The translations under genes and the position numbers were made by a program. Below the pieces are notes generated by a model, which saw only the letters and a program-made list of their open reading frames with translations, did no database searches and was not told where the DNA came from. DNA of 64,000 nucleotides from Mastigias papua (Eukaryota; Cnidaria; Scyphozoa; Rhizostomeae; Mastigiidae), in NCBI GenBank assembly GCA_964019165.1, contig OZ025267.1, positions 5,795,410 through 5,859,409 on the forward strand, read 5' to 3'. Positions within the stretch are counted from its first letter, which is position 1. Every line of letters begins with the position of its first letter. Below are positions 50,301 through 61,525 of this stretch, one piece after another.

Positions 50301-51602
50301 GAAATATGTATTTGCACAGTATTGAATTCATTTGAATTCGATATGTTTTCGTACCATATTGGCCTTCAGTGTACACGAAGACGCTGATGAAAACGGTATG
50401 ATTTCAATACACTTATGAATGTGGTATGAAATGAATACGGTATCTTGTAAACACCCCCAACCAAGTATTTCATACCTCATCGATACTTAAGGCTCTTCTT
50501 TCCATTATCTCTGCTGGCTTCCTAATCGATCCGGTATGAAATCATATCGGATTTGGGTGTTTGCACGATGCCGTATTTATTTCATACCACATTCATAAGC
50601 GTATTGAAATCATTCCGTATTCATCATCATCTTCGTGCAAACAGAAGGCCAATACAGTACGAAAACATATCGGCTTAATTTGAATCCGGTGTCATGTAGA
50701 CAGGATTTTAGAAATATACTATTTTTATTGTATATGCAATGGTGATAATAGAATATATTATATAAAAGCTTAGTAATGTACCTACTTGCTGATTTGGATT
50801 ACCTTCTAAGTTATTGGTATATTGTTATTACTTGGACTGCTAAATGTTCTAATACTCTTGAGTTCCGAATAATCGTCCCCCCCTCAATTGTTGATTTTTG
50901 AAATTTTTTCCAACTCCCGCATTTATTCCATACCCCGATTCATAAGCTTTGAAGATCTTTTAAGTGAAATCATGCTTTTACGTAGGGACTTGTTTCATTT
51001 ACTTAGAGACTAACTAGAAAGTCATTTAATATTCGCTTACACTACAGCTATAATTTCCTTTAACGTGCTCTTCTTTATTGAGAATATATGATTAGTCAGT
51101 CTTCCTAGGTTTCTCTTCTCAATATCCATGTGTTCTAATTTCCAACCCACAGTTTGTTCTAACCCTCCATTATTATTTTTCAGAACGTTTTCCAACCCCC
51201 ATGCATCCCCACCCCCCGTTTATTCTGTACTCAAGAGTACATGTATTACAAGAGAGAGAATCTATATAGATGCATATAGTTTACATTATTTGCTCATCTC
51301 CGTTATTTTTGCTTAGAATTTATCCTCTTCTACTAGAGTGCGTCAATTTAAGTATATAAAGTTTCTTTTTCTTAAGCTGGTCGCAAAATTGTGTCAATTT
51401 GTATGCATGTACGTCATTATTTTCCTGAAGTTTGACATTCAGCCACTTAAACATACATCGTCTGCTGGAGGTCTTCCAGTGAAAATTTCAGTATTTATTT
51501 TTATAATTTGCCAGATTCCTCTTTCTAATGCTGACGAACATTTTTCCTTCGTTCTAGAAAAAGTCGCCTGAAATCCGTCATGTAGACCTTGAAATTCTTT
51601 GA
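38330..51602 (+). CDS. SLC30A9: Zinc transporter 9-like cation-efflux protein (first exon not found)
   Basis: A cation-diffusion-facilitator family protein, described in animals as a mitochondrial zinc exporter. Coding exons: 38330-38560, 38888-39005, 39776-39871, 40316-40407, 40787-40857, 41948-42021, 42256-42358, 42495-42550, 43888-44023, 44981-45020, 45203-45274, 45981-46130, 47468-47528, 48158-48220, 48478-48509, 49127-49224, 49804-49917 and 51558-51602. All phases agree (549 residues plus TGA; human is 568). Recognisable blocks are the N-terminal SDIEKRAMEVWGSMEALERE (cf. human KSLEVWGSPEALARE), YTGSASMMSESIHSFADAAN with metal-site H and D, YGWSRARYVYSLISGVGIFF, LLEDSAAVTGLLLAAGCLGL, VRFKAEINFDGREVTR and the terminus EIRHVDLEIL. 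Exon 1 opens in phase 1, so at least one exon with the start and targeting peptide lies upstream. ATG 38224 is in frame if 38330 is not a true acceptor. Confidence 0.92.
41327..41457. repeat. Fold-back hairpin, 62-bp arms, one mismatch
   Basis: The arm at 41327-41388 and the inverse at 41396-41457 differ at one base. Only seven bases (tatatat) separate them. It lies in the SLC30A9 intron between exons 40787-40857 and 41948-42021. No terminal transposon signature or target duplication was seen. Confidence 0.95.
41660..41795. repeat. Fold-back hairpin, perfect 66-bp arms
   Basis: The arm at 41660-41725 is exactly inverted at 41730-41795 around a four-base spacer (gccc). It is in the same intron as the hairpin at 41327-41457, about 200 bp away, but the arm sequences are unrelated. 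Confidence 0.95.
43043..43465 (+). pseudogene. LINE 3'-end fragment (RT C-terminal domain)
   Basis: The frames read FTAFEMQCCRQLLGITWNDH, then VANEEIKHGIRN, and after a frameshift HGQVKGKRTRGRPQASWL and WTGKNIVACVRDSIDRKK. This is the typical C-terminus of a non-LTR retrotransposon polyprotein. The fragment is 5'-truncated, sits in an SLC30A9 intron and leads directly into the TGACA repeat at 43505-43733. Confidence 0.8.
43505..43733. repeat. Pentanucleotide repeat (TGACA)n, about 230 bp
   Basis: The unit tgaca is repeated about 45 times with occasional taaaa and tggca variants. It begins 40 bp after the stop of the LINE fragment, in the place of a 3' tail. It probably arose by expansion of the element's simple-repeat tail. 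Confidence 0.9.
44330..44705. mobile_element. MITE-like fold-back element
   Basis: It has repeated and inverted ccggcctgagttc, ttcacgccggcttgag and gaattcatgcgggcgtga motifs over about 375 bp. The same motifs occur at 14660-14850. Borders are approximate. It lies in the SLC30A9 intron between exons 43888-44023 and 44981-45020. Confidence 0.5.
46250..46860. repeat. Degenerate AT-rich minisatellite, about 600 bp
   Basis: About 35-40 diverged units of the type ataatggccaagtaatat (15-18 bp) lie in the intron after exon 45981-46130. The repeat explains the long Tyr/Leu/Ile frames on the reverse strand. Confidence 0.9.
50325..50697. mobile_element. MITE with about 130-bp inverted arms
   Basis: The left arm runs from about 50333 to 50460. 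It contains cgatatgttttcgtacca, tttcaatacacttatgaatg and ggtatgaaatgaatac. The right arm (50545-50697) carries the inverses of these in reverse order. The arms are roughly 85-90 percent alike by eye. It lies in the last SLC30A9 intron. Confidence 0.8.
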
Positions 51603-52293
51603 TATTTCTGACTCATTAGTATTCGAAGTGAATTAATTCTTAAACTATACATACTCTTATCCTCCTTATGTAAATTGCTTGTAAATGCTCACTCTTACAA
51701 CAGTATCGTATCTTAAGTGGCGATGCGGAGCTTTCATCAGAGAGAGAATTTTCTTGATATCAGTCGTGCATGGTTCATTATTTTGTGCCTGGAAAACAAT
51801 GGATATCCCAGTATATTAAGTGTTGTGTTCATAGGCTTCACTTGGGGTAGGAGGGCTGTTGTCTTGGTTGGTATTTAATATGAAGATCTAAGTAATAGAT
51901 CAAGATTTGGAACATGATTAAATACGAATTGTCATCAGCAGCATAACTTCGGAAAAGAAGTCACAGGCACTTCTGTTAATCAATGGAGGGATATGCTAAT
52001 CATCATAGTAGCGAAGCAAGGAGCCAGGAGCGAAACTACTGGAGGGTATACCTAGGAATAGGGCGGGAATTTTTTTTATGGTTTCTTGTATGTTGGAAGG
52101 ATCCTGGAAACTTTCATGTATCTCGCTCATTTACTGCTGATTTTTGCACCAGCACATTATGAAGCTTGTGAAAAATGAAGGGAATTTCATAGCCTTTGCC
52201 ATCGTCTTTTGACTTAGCTGAAATAATCTGCTATTGTGAAAGTTGACTCTTCTTGCAAACAACCCCAGATTGTAAACAAACATAGATCTATCA

Positions 52294-52320
52294 GTCAATC
52301 AATCAATCAATAAATCAATA

Positions 52321-52357
<37 letters not shown>
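52294..52357. repeat. Tetranucleotide microsatellite (CAAT)n
   Basis: Sixteen or so caat units with two caat-to-aaat changes, between SLC30A9 and SETD7. Confidence 0.95.
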
Positions 52358-53452
52358 GATTTAGTTATATTTAATTCATAGAATTAGGAATGTTGCCTGA
52401 CATTTTATTCAAATACCTTCATTGAGATATCAAGCCCGTAGACAGTTGGGGCAGGGAGGACAATGGCCGTAAATAATTCGCTGAGACTGTATTAGGATGT
52501 GTTATAGACAGTCGCTTTAGCTAATATAATCATGTAATTGTGCAGCTTTATCTAAAGGTCATTCATAGAACCGGGTATTTCTTTATGGTTTATATCCCAA
52601 TGGTTTCTTCATTAGAGATCGTTCGAAATATTTTTATTAGAAATGTTCAGCGCTTCTTATTAGCAATTTGAGTATATTTTGATAAACTTAAGTATACATT
52701 TCGTCGTTGAATGGCATCAGATTTATTTCAGTAGAAAGCATTCTTAACTCCTTTAGATATATACACATCTGGCGTAGCTTTCTGCTTGAAATTCATGCTT
52801 CCCTTCCCCTTAGTCCAGTCAGCTGTCAACGGGCTTGGCTGCTAGTTAAAAATTATTTTATTTATCTCTTACGATTAATGCATATTAGTTACTCATTGGA
52901 TAGTTAGCAAATGCATGTCACCCTTTTTCCAATGTTCGTACACTTCAATTGGCGACATTTGACATATGTCTTGTGTACAAATATGGAATGCTGTCACTTT
53001 TAGTTGCTGAATGTCATAAGTTTTTAGTTTACATCTTTAATTGTCTGGAGTAGAGAACATTTTTTTCACCTCACTTCAACGTTTAGAAAGTATTCATTCA
53101 TATTATTTAACTCATTTTTAGTTTGAAATTTGATGAAGTTTTGGAGAAGATTGAGTTTCCATCTTGTTTGTTTTCCTTTAGCTGCTATTGGATTTTGGTT
53201 TTTCTCATATAGTGTTCCCTCCAACCTAACACTTTCCTAGTTTGTTTAGTCTTTTTGTCTGCGTCTGCATCACAATATTCGAAGGAAGTTAAAAGCAATT
53301 GGACATTAAGTACTGCAGATGGAATTCTCCATGGTTACTTTTGATGATAATTCCACTGATGTCTATAGGTCTCACTTTTTAGAGATCTGCGGCAGAACCA
53401 CCGATTTGCGCGCGTTTAAAGCCACTCGTAAGCCTCTTGTTTAAGCCTGGAC

Positions 53453-53485
53453 ATGAACACGAGGCTAAAATTCCCGCGCCATTGA
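53453..53485 (+). promoter_or_regulatory. Upstream ORF in the SETD7 leader
   Basis: ATG with ten codons (MNTRLKFPRH) and a TGA stop lies in another frame and ends two bases before the SETD7 start codon. If the leader extends this far, it could lower initiation at SETD7. The transcript start is not visible. Confidence 0.4.
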
Positions 53486-53487
53486 AA

Positions 53488-55807
53488 ATGAAGAAGAAAT
53501 CAAAGAAACGCAGCTCAGGCGATGATACTGAAACATATACAGGTATAGTATGATTTGGTTTATTCTACAGTAATAATGAGAATTATGTTTTAATTAGGCC
53601 GTCGCATTTGCAAGCAAGCCCCTTTAACATGTAATGAATGGAATTTTAATTTGTGAGTCTCATTTCTAGGCCAAACTACTGCTGATGGTATACCAAATGG
53701 AAGAGGGACAATTCAGTTTGCAAGCGGCGATAGATTTGAAGGGAGATTCCAATTAGGTCAGTAATTTGTGCAGCCACACATGTTATGATAATTACTTACC
53801 ATTATCATTACATGTATAGCATATCTATAGGATGTATGCAGTGGTCTTTGTTACCCGCAGTTGTTCATAAGTGAAAGGGCGCAATGCTAGTCTCTAGCTT
53901 GGAGAAGCCTTTCTTGCATATCACTGGAACAAAATTTAAAACGCTTTGATCTTTTGTAATCAGATGTAGTAAAGTGGAAAATGATATGTTTGAAGTTCAT
54001 GTCAACACAATAAATCAGAAATTAAATACAAAGATAAATATGAAGGAAATAATATTAATTTAGAGTGTCTAAAGTATATTGTCCACATGCACTCCGTCAA
54101 GTTGGACATAGAAGTTGTCTGCTTTCTGTCACTGATAGTGATAATAGATCTGCAGTTTCATATCAAGAGTGTTTACTCTCTCATTTATGATTCCAGACCT
54201 TCCAATTCTCCTGCATTTTGCATGAGACACCTGCAATTTGCAAAATTTTCATGCTCACACACATGGAAGGGAACATATTGTGAATGTTTATACTATGCTT
54301 AGATTAATGATAAATTGTGATCTGGAATGCGATGAAAATGAACGTTTTAGTGATAGTAATGAAGGTAAAATGAAATATACATTTGATATTCTCCATAAGT
54401 GTTTCAAAACATTGAAATTCCCCCTTGAATGGCACATGTCCCTCTCAGTTTGTCCCCTCCGTTTTCTACAAGATCACTTTTGTATTTCATTCAAATTGGA
54501 GTAGACAAAGCTTGAGGGTATGGGGAGACTTATAGCTAGGTATAATTCATTGTTTTATTTTATCATTGCCATAGTTGCATAGCTGTCTGTCTCCCTTTAG
54601 TTGCAAATTGTATTGTATGTTGTACCATTGGTCTGTGAAAATCCCCCCCCCCATCTAAGGTGGCTTGCTCTGCACCTGCTTGCTCATTTTTACCAATGAA
54701 TTTTGACAGGTATGTAATTCACTCATATGAATGTCCAAGAGTCATTCCACTTATTCAAGCAATTATACCAGAATCCTTTAGCTTTTCAATGCATTTGGTT
54801 ATCTTATTGTTTAGATTTGATATCATTATAAGCACATTGCTCTGTATTTTATCAATTCCAGGACAGAAATGTGGAAGGGGTACATTTTATTTCAGTGATA
54901 GCAGGTGTGCTCTTTCAATTGATTGCTAGCTGTATTGCAAATAGATGTGTTTAGATAATTTGTCATTACAAGGATGTGTTTACAGCTGCCTTTTGTGAAT
55001 TTTTCCCATTTTAGGAATTATAGCATACTTGTGTGCATTTTACATTTCATTTTCATTTACTATCTTGTTTTTAATTCCGATTTTTACTGTAGGCCCCTTG
55101 TCTTTACTGTCTGCATCTTCCAAGAATTATTTCCTCCCTCATTTTGGGCCATTATCATTTATACTAATATTTGTTTTGATTTGATTTGCTTAGTTCCTTA
55201 TCAGGTGTATTCAAAGATGATGCTCTAAATGGTAAAGGTGTATACACTTATGAAGATGGCAGCTACCTAGGTAATTTCATACCTTTTACAAACCTTTTTT
55301 GTTATGTATGTTTTTAGTCTCCATTCCCAAATTGGATCATATTTCTTTTCAATTGCTTCAGTTTTTGCTAGAGATAAATGGTAGCTATATTTGAAATTTT
55401 GTAGTGGCAACATATGCAGATGGTGAACTATGTGGTCCTGCGGAGGAATTTGGCAAGTTTTTTACTTAAGTTCCTATCCTTTATTTGGTATTTGGAAGCA
55501 CTTTTGTTTCTTAGTGCAAATCTCTTGATTCATTTGTGACCATACTTGCACCTCCTATCTGTAGATTCTGAAGGTAGATTGACATTCAAAGGATCTTACT
55601 TAGCTAATATACGTCAAGGAATTTGCTACTTCTGGGATGCGGTATGTTAATTGATTTTATATTTTTCCAGAAATGAAATGATTATACTTTGAAAAAATAG
55701 CATAGGTGTACTTTTTCTCCTTGTTACCTTTCTCCAAAGCATGTATTGAATCAGTAGCTAGCAAGTAAGTAGGATTTCTCCTTTAGGGTCATACATAGCA
55801 TAGGTAT

Positions 55808-55875
<68 letters not shown>

Positions 55876-56825
55876 ATAGTGTTAAATTGTGCGACTCGCA
55901 AAGAGTAGTAGTGGTAATAAACCAAAAATTAGTTGCAGGTAGAAGGACAAAAAGGCGTTATAAATGCGGAACACATTTCATCCTTTCATGAGGAATCATC
56001 AGCTTACCTTTAGGTAGGCTGATGATTCCTCATGAATGGATGAAACATGTTCCACATTTATAGCACCTTTTTTGTCTTTCTACCTTCAACTAATTTTTGG
56101 GTCATTCCATGTAAAAGAAGGACAGTGTCTACACCCACCCTCTCCGATTTTGTTGAAATTCACACCATTGATACGTATCATCAAGACTAGAACAGATGCG
56201 CAATTTCAGCTATAAAACCTTTCTCCTTCCAAAGTTATGGCATTTTATAGTTTAGGCCTAAATGCTCATTTTTCACTCGCAGCAGCCATTATGGATTTCT
56301 ATACAGAAGCAAAATCTCGTTTTATTTATGACTGACAAAAGATACAAACTTGAAATTTGAGGTGTAGATACTTAAAAGATTCATATATTCAAAATTGTAA
56401 TAAATATTAACATATTTTGCTTCTAACTATCCCGATTACCCAATTGACTTTTACCTACCAATTTGATTTGTAAAATTAGTATCGTTAAGAAATTGAGCTG
56501 TAACTTTTCTCGCTCAACTTGTACCACGACCAAACATTCAGAAAGTACTCTCAATATATCCATAAACAAACAGTTATAATTTGGGTTTGGTCCTCTTAAG
56601 GCTTCGGAAGTTATGGGCAATTAAATGTGAACTTTTTTCAAAACGTCATTTCGCGCGGTTTATTTCAGCGCTTAAGACTTTCTCAACGTTAGTTTACCAA
56701 TAAGTACAATTATAAAAGTAAATAGCACGCAGCATCAAAGGTTATTTAATTTCAATCGTATCATGGAAGGAACTCCGTCAGTTTGCTTTTTTTGTCCCAC
56801 TTTTACATGGAATGACCCTTTTGGT

Positions 56826-56900
<75 letters not shown>

Positions 56901-59900
56901 TATTATGTGTATAAATCTATGCAGTAAATATATTGTGTATATGTATTATGTTTACTCATATTCTCATATGTATTGCTGCATTCTATATTGTAGTGTTTAA
57001 TTTTATTGTTTTATATACATTGGATCTAGGTGGATGCATGCACTTTTGGATCAGTTGATGAGAATGGACTCCTAAGTGGAAATGAAATCGCATATGTGTA
57101 TCCAGACAAGGAAACTGCATTGAAAGGTAGATTTCAGGTGAATTATGTGTTATGATTGTGCACATATTTGTATAAAAGGTTTTTTTATTCAAGTACTGAC
57201 GCTTTGTTTAGCTTTTTCATGATTTCAATCTTAAGACTTACTTAAGATAGTGAAGTTTGTGTAATATTGCAGTATTGCACAGAAAGATAGACACTTCACA
57301 AACATACCACTGAAATGCTTGGATTATCACAGGAAATCGTGGAAGTTAAACAGAAGAAATGATGGGCCTACATCAAAGCTGCAATTTCAAATGTGTATTG
57401 ACTCATCCATGCTCTTAGGCCTCAAAAGTTGACAACTGAGCTGTCTTAGATGTTTGAGTAGTTGAGAGCTGCTGTCTTATAAATTATATAATTGAATTTC
57501 TTGAACTGAGTTGCAGAATCTGAACTATAGAGTATATCGCTAAAAACTGAGACATTTCTTCGTCTTTGGTCGAGCATCATTAAGGACGAAGAAATGTCTC
57601 TGGTTTTGTAGCCATCTTGATCTTAAGTTCATTCTGAAACTGCTCTTTTCCACGTAGAATTGATACACATTTTTCTATAAGAAATAAGGATATAGGAAAT
57701 AGGAGGTTCAAATCAGGCAAAAATTAAGAAATAGTTATGAAACACGGCAGGCTGAGCTTCAACAGTAAATTTGAAGATGCTTTTTTAGCAAGAAATATTT
57801 TATCAAACTGGAAACAAAGTTGAGGGAATGTCCGTCTCTTAAGTGTTTTTCATTGAAGATTCTATTTCTCGTCTAGCTGTCGTCTCGTTATGGGAAATAT
57901 CAAGAAGTTTGAGAACATTTAAGAAACAGTTCAGGCTGGATTTGATGACATATCAAGAAACATCCAGCCTGAAAGCAGAAATTTTTTTTGATATAATAAA
58001 ATATTATATTATAAACCGTGCAGTGTAACTATTTTCATGTCACACTCACAGGATGGCGAAATTGTTGAAGCAAGGTCGGCTGTTTGGAACACTGAAGCTA
58101 ATGCATTCAGATGTGTTGGCTTAGGTATGTATGCATCTGTAATCTTTTGTGCTTTTGTTTCTTTTGTTGTTTTGGTTAAACCAGTAAATTTAGGTGCATT
58201 GTTGGCACCAAGATTGCATAAAATACGTAGTATCTGGAGTGATGTAGGTATAACCCAGCGAGAGTTTATTAATAGAAATATGAGCAAGAGACAGAACTAT
58301 TAAATGTAGCATATCTACAAGTTTCAGTATGTACCTAGTATTGACAATAGCTAATAGCTTGCGCAAAATGTAGTTGCATGCTCTATTCTGTAGATACCCT
58401 GTTTACTAGAGATGTTTCAACAAGGCAATGCATATCAAATGAACCATTCTTGAGAGATCCTTTTGAAGAAAAAAGGTGAGTAATTTTATCTATGATAAGT
58501 ATACATAACACTTACATGAAGCCTTCTACTTTTCGTATTGTCAGGTCACAATTACGTATGCTTTCTTTTTTCAAAAGAACGACGAGTGAAAAAGCAGAAA
58601 AGCTTCTACTTTGCCTGTTCTGGCAAGTCCATGGAAGCTGGAAATGTTCTGTTGGGTTTTAGTATGTACTAGCATTGTTCTCATGAGGCTTGTTGGAATA
58701 ACTACTTTGTGTCTGTTGGGATTTTTTTAGTTTCTTTGTTCTTTTCTACAATTTTAGATCCTACGTCGCAAAGTCAACAATCCCTGGTGCTGGGGAAGGC
58801 CTGTTCTCAAAGATAGATACTACTGCGGGTGTAGGTTGCTTGACTTCCGTATGACGCTTTTATTTTCAACAGGCATTGACAGTTATAGCAAAATATACCT
58901 CAAGAAGTAACTACTTTTTCTGTATTTTATGCCAGTTTATGATCTTTATTATCAGAATCCATAGAGACATTGTAGATACAGTTTTCCATTTGAATACTTC
59001 GGTACTTATGCGAATGTTTCCTCTTGCAGGAAGTTATGGCATTCTATAATGGCATACGACTCACTCATAAAGAAGTAAATTTCTTTCATATCTTTGACCT
59101 TGTTTGCGTGGCGTATGGATCTAAAAGATCATAGAGCAATTTTTACACCATTCTCATATTTTTCAAAAGACCCTGGACCTAGGTGTTCGAAAGACTATGG
59201 ATTCGAACAAGTGGGAATTCGATCACAAAAAAATTCAGACAAATACACTATTCCTTGGTGTTCGAGCAAATTGTTATTCAATCGAGCCTGGAGAAATTTG
59301 TTCATTTTACACCTTGCAGCCATTGCGAGTGTCTTCAGGTATTTTAACAGTAATCAGCTGTTAGTTATTCCTTATGGGAAATAATGTTTACGTTCTCGAG
59401 CAAATCGGATTCCAGCCATTTTTTGGAACGAATTGTGTTCTAAAATGGAGGTTCCACTGTAAAGCAAAATGAGTCTACGTGTGTATTGCCAACCAACTCA
59501 CTGTTCTTAAGGTAAATAAAGTATAATATTTGTTTCTACATATGTTTGTCCTTTGCTACATCCAACACCAAAATATGACTGTAGTAAAGTTGTACGATTA
59601 CATGCATACTAATTACTGCATCTTCCCATGGGAATTTAAAAGCGAGGTATCTTATTGCGTACTCCCTGCTTCTAATTATATAGAAGGTTTGAGATTACTT
59701 TTATCTTATGTACTTTTTGTTTGTCAAGAGTAACATATGCCCTGTCGCTATATTTTTATTTTTGTTGTTTTCAGGTTGATGCTAGAGATTGGAAATTCAA
59801 TAGCAATACCATATCTTTGGATGAAGAGGTATATACACACTTGTGGTACTTCTTTTCTTGTCATTTTTGTATTTGTGAGAGTACATGATCATGCCTATTG

Positions 59901-60766
59901 GAACCCACTGCATATTAGACTATTTTTAATTCATTGGCGACTGGAAAGGAAGTAGTTTTGCTATGATGCCTGTAACATAATCGCTGATTTTATGAACTGT
60001 CAGTTAGCTAGTAGTAGGAACCTAGGGTCGATGGTTACTTGCATGTAAAATTTTGCCACGTTACCTCTTGATTAGCTTGAAGAGAAGCCAATGCAAGGAC
60101 CGTAGTGTTGATGAGCATGGTCCAGAGATTTCATGTATGTATTTCGGAGATACCAAAATTTGGAAATAAGAATTTCTGGAAGCTAGCTGTGGATAGCTTT
60201 TTGCTTGTCTTTTTAGACGGTCATAGATGTCCCAGAAGAGCTATCAAATATGGCAGCATACTGCGCGTCCTTAGGACACAAAGCTAACCATTCATTTTCT
60301 CCAAATTCGAAGTATGACCGGTAAGTTGTTTGAGCTTTTTTGAACGCATGCATGCTCATTGTTTAGTGCTATCAAACATATTTTATGTTCGTTATCTTGC
60401 AAGTAGAGAAATTCTAACTGATGACCTGTAGATGCTGGTTGTTTGCCTTGTGTTGTTTTGTGTTGTGTTATGTTGTACATATTGTTTGCATGTATCAGAT
60501 GTTGTCTTGTATACTTTTTACCCTGGGGACCCAGCCCGCACAGATGCATAGATAACAAACAATGATACGTACTTTTTAGGTATGATCATCCACGGTTTGG
60601 TAAAATCAAGTGTATACGCACTATAAAGCCTGTCAAAGCTGGGGAAGAATTGACTGTAGAGTATGGTTATGATCACAATGGACTGGGAATAAACAATCCT
60701 GATGCTCCGCAATGGTATAAGGATCAATATCAGTTACACTTAGAACGATTGAATGATAACACTTGA
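53488..60766 (+). CDS. SETD7: Histone/protein lysine N-methyltransferase SETD7
   Basis: SETD7 monomethylates histone H3K4 and many non-histone lysines using S-adenosylmethionine. Fourteen exons: 53488-53542, 53670-53756, 54862-54904, 55194-55270, 55405-55452, 55565-55641, 57030-57137, 58052-58124, 58394-58475, 58758-58830, 59030-59074, 59775-59828, 60217-60320 and 60580-60766. They give 370 residues (human 366). MORN repeats span about residues 20-130 (GRGTIQFASGDRFEGRF, GKGVYTYEDGS and others). The SET domain spans about 215-345, with AFYNG (Y247), GHKANHSFSPNSKY (H299, Y307) and VEYGYDH (Y337, Y339). These match human Y245, H297, Y305, Y335 and Y337, so it should be active. The N-terminus is lysine-rich (MKKKSKKR) instead of acidic. 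The intron after 55452 uses a GC donor. ATTAAA at 60805 may be the polyadenylation signal. Confidence 0.95.
55806..55862. repeat. TA microsatellite
   Basis: (ta)n of about 55 bases lies in SETD7 intron 6, on the left side of the palindrome at 55905-56098. Confidence 0.95.
55905..56098. mobile_element. Palindromic (fold-back) element, arms about 85-95 bp
   Basis: The left arm contains accaaaaattagttgcaggt and gaggaatcatcagcttacct. The right arm is the near-perfect inverse, ending ctaattttt. The right arm continues beyond the transposon at 56099-56818 as ttggtttata, which pairs with taataaacc at about 55915. The right arm also contains ctgatgattcc...ggatgaaac, a hammerhead-like order. TA repeats flank the whole. 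Confidence 0.8.
56099..56818. mobile_element. Non-autonomous DNA transposon, 720 bp, inserted in the palindrome
   Basis: The ends are GGGTCATTCCATGTAAAAG and its exact inverse. Flanking tttt on both sides is a likely 4-bp target duplication (a fifth T on the left makes the length ambiguous). No transposase frame is present. Superfamily not assigned. Confidence 0.8.
56833..56897. repeat. TA microsatellite
   Basis: (ta)n of about 65 bases lies just beyond the right end of the interrupted palindrome, in SETD7 intron 6. Confidence 0.95.
57549..57600. repeat. Short hairpin, 19-bp arms
   Basis: gagacatttcttcgtcttt at 57549-57567 is inverted at 57582-57600 with one mismatch and a 14-base loop, in SETD7 intron 7. 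The stem is shorter than a usual animal microRNA precursor. Confidence 0.8.
59090..59461. mobile_element. DNA-transposon fragment (pogo/mariner-like end)
   Basis: The right end reads gttctaaaatggaggttccactgta-like sequence, with preceding gttctcgagcaaatcgg, typical of Tc1/mariner-pogo MITE termini. The matching left end was not found. It lies in SETD7 intron 11. Confidence 0.5.
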
Positions 60767-61525
60767 TCTATTTTCCGCTTGAAACATGTCCATAATGTAC
60801 TGAGATTAAAATCAGAATATAATTTTGCAGTATTTTAGATAAAACTAACAAATACCTTTTTTAGTTTGGACATAGTGTTTGGGGACTTTTGATAACAAAT
60901 CCTCAATTATTTGTTGTAAACGTGGTGCCATTACTATTCTGCTGGTATGGGCCCTTCCTTAAACTTGTGATATCTTCGGCTTTTCTCGTGATTTGAATAC
61001 GAGACTTCGTATCTTTCTTTCTTGAAATGGATATATAAGTGGAAGCTGGTACGCAAGTGAAATGGGAGAAAAAAGATATACGAATTGTTTGGTGACTACT
61101 GATTGTTCGCTAGGATGTTAATAGATTTTACTTATGACAGTGGCGTTTATTTGGAAGATTTCGAACCTGTTTGCTTTCTCAAATTATTATTGAGTATTAG
61201 ACATAGTTCATCTAAGAATTTCCACAGATGCAGTAAACTGTATAGGGCGCAGAGGACATATTTTATTTATAGGGCACTTTAAAGCACGATACTAGAATCC
61301 ATATACTTTGAAGTTGCTTAAATACGGTTGTGTTTCATAGAAGCAAAAGCATGGTGGACATACTATTGATACACACAGAGGCATAATTTAGGATAGTCAA
61401 TTAAATTAAATATATGAAGGCCTACAAAGTATAGTAAACCTGTATCTATGTAATGGTATATTTGTGGAACGCTATTAGCTTTCTATGTGGTAATATAAAT
61501 GAAGCCTTGAAAGGGAAATGGGTTC

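Larger units (their letters stand above)
51603..53487. other. Intergenic between SLC30A9 and SETD7
   Basis: It holds the SLC30A9 3' UTR, a CAAT microsatellite at 52294-52357 and a repeat near 52780-52830 related to 10450. The last 100 bases are the probable SETD7 leader. No gene was recognised. Confidence 0.5.
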
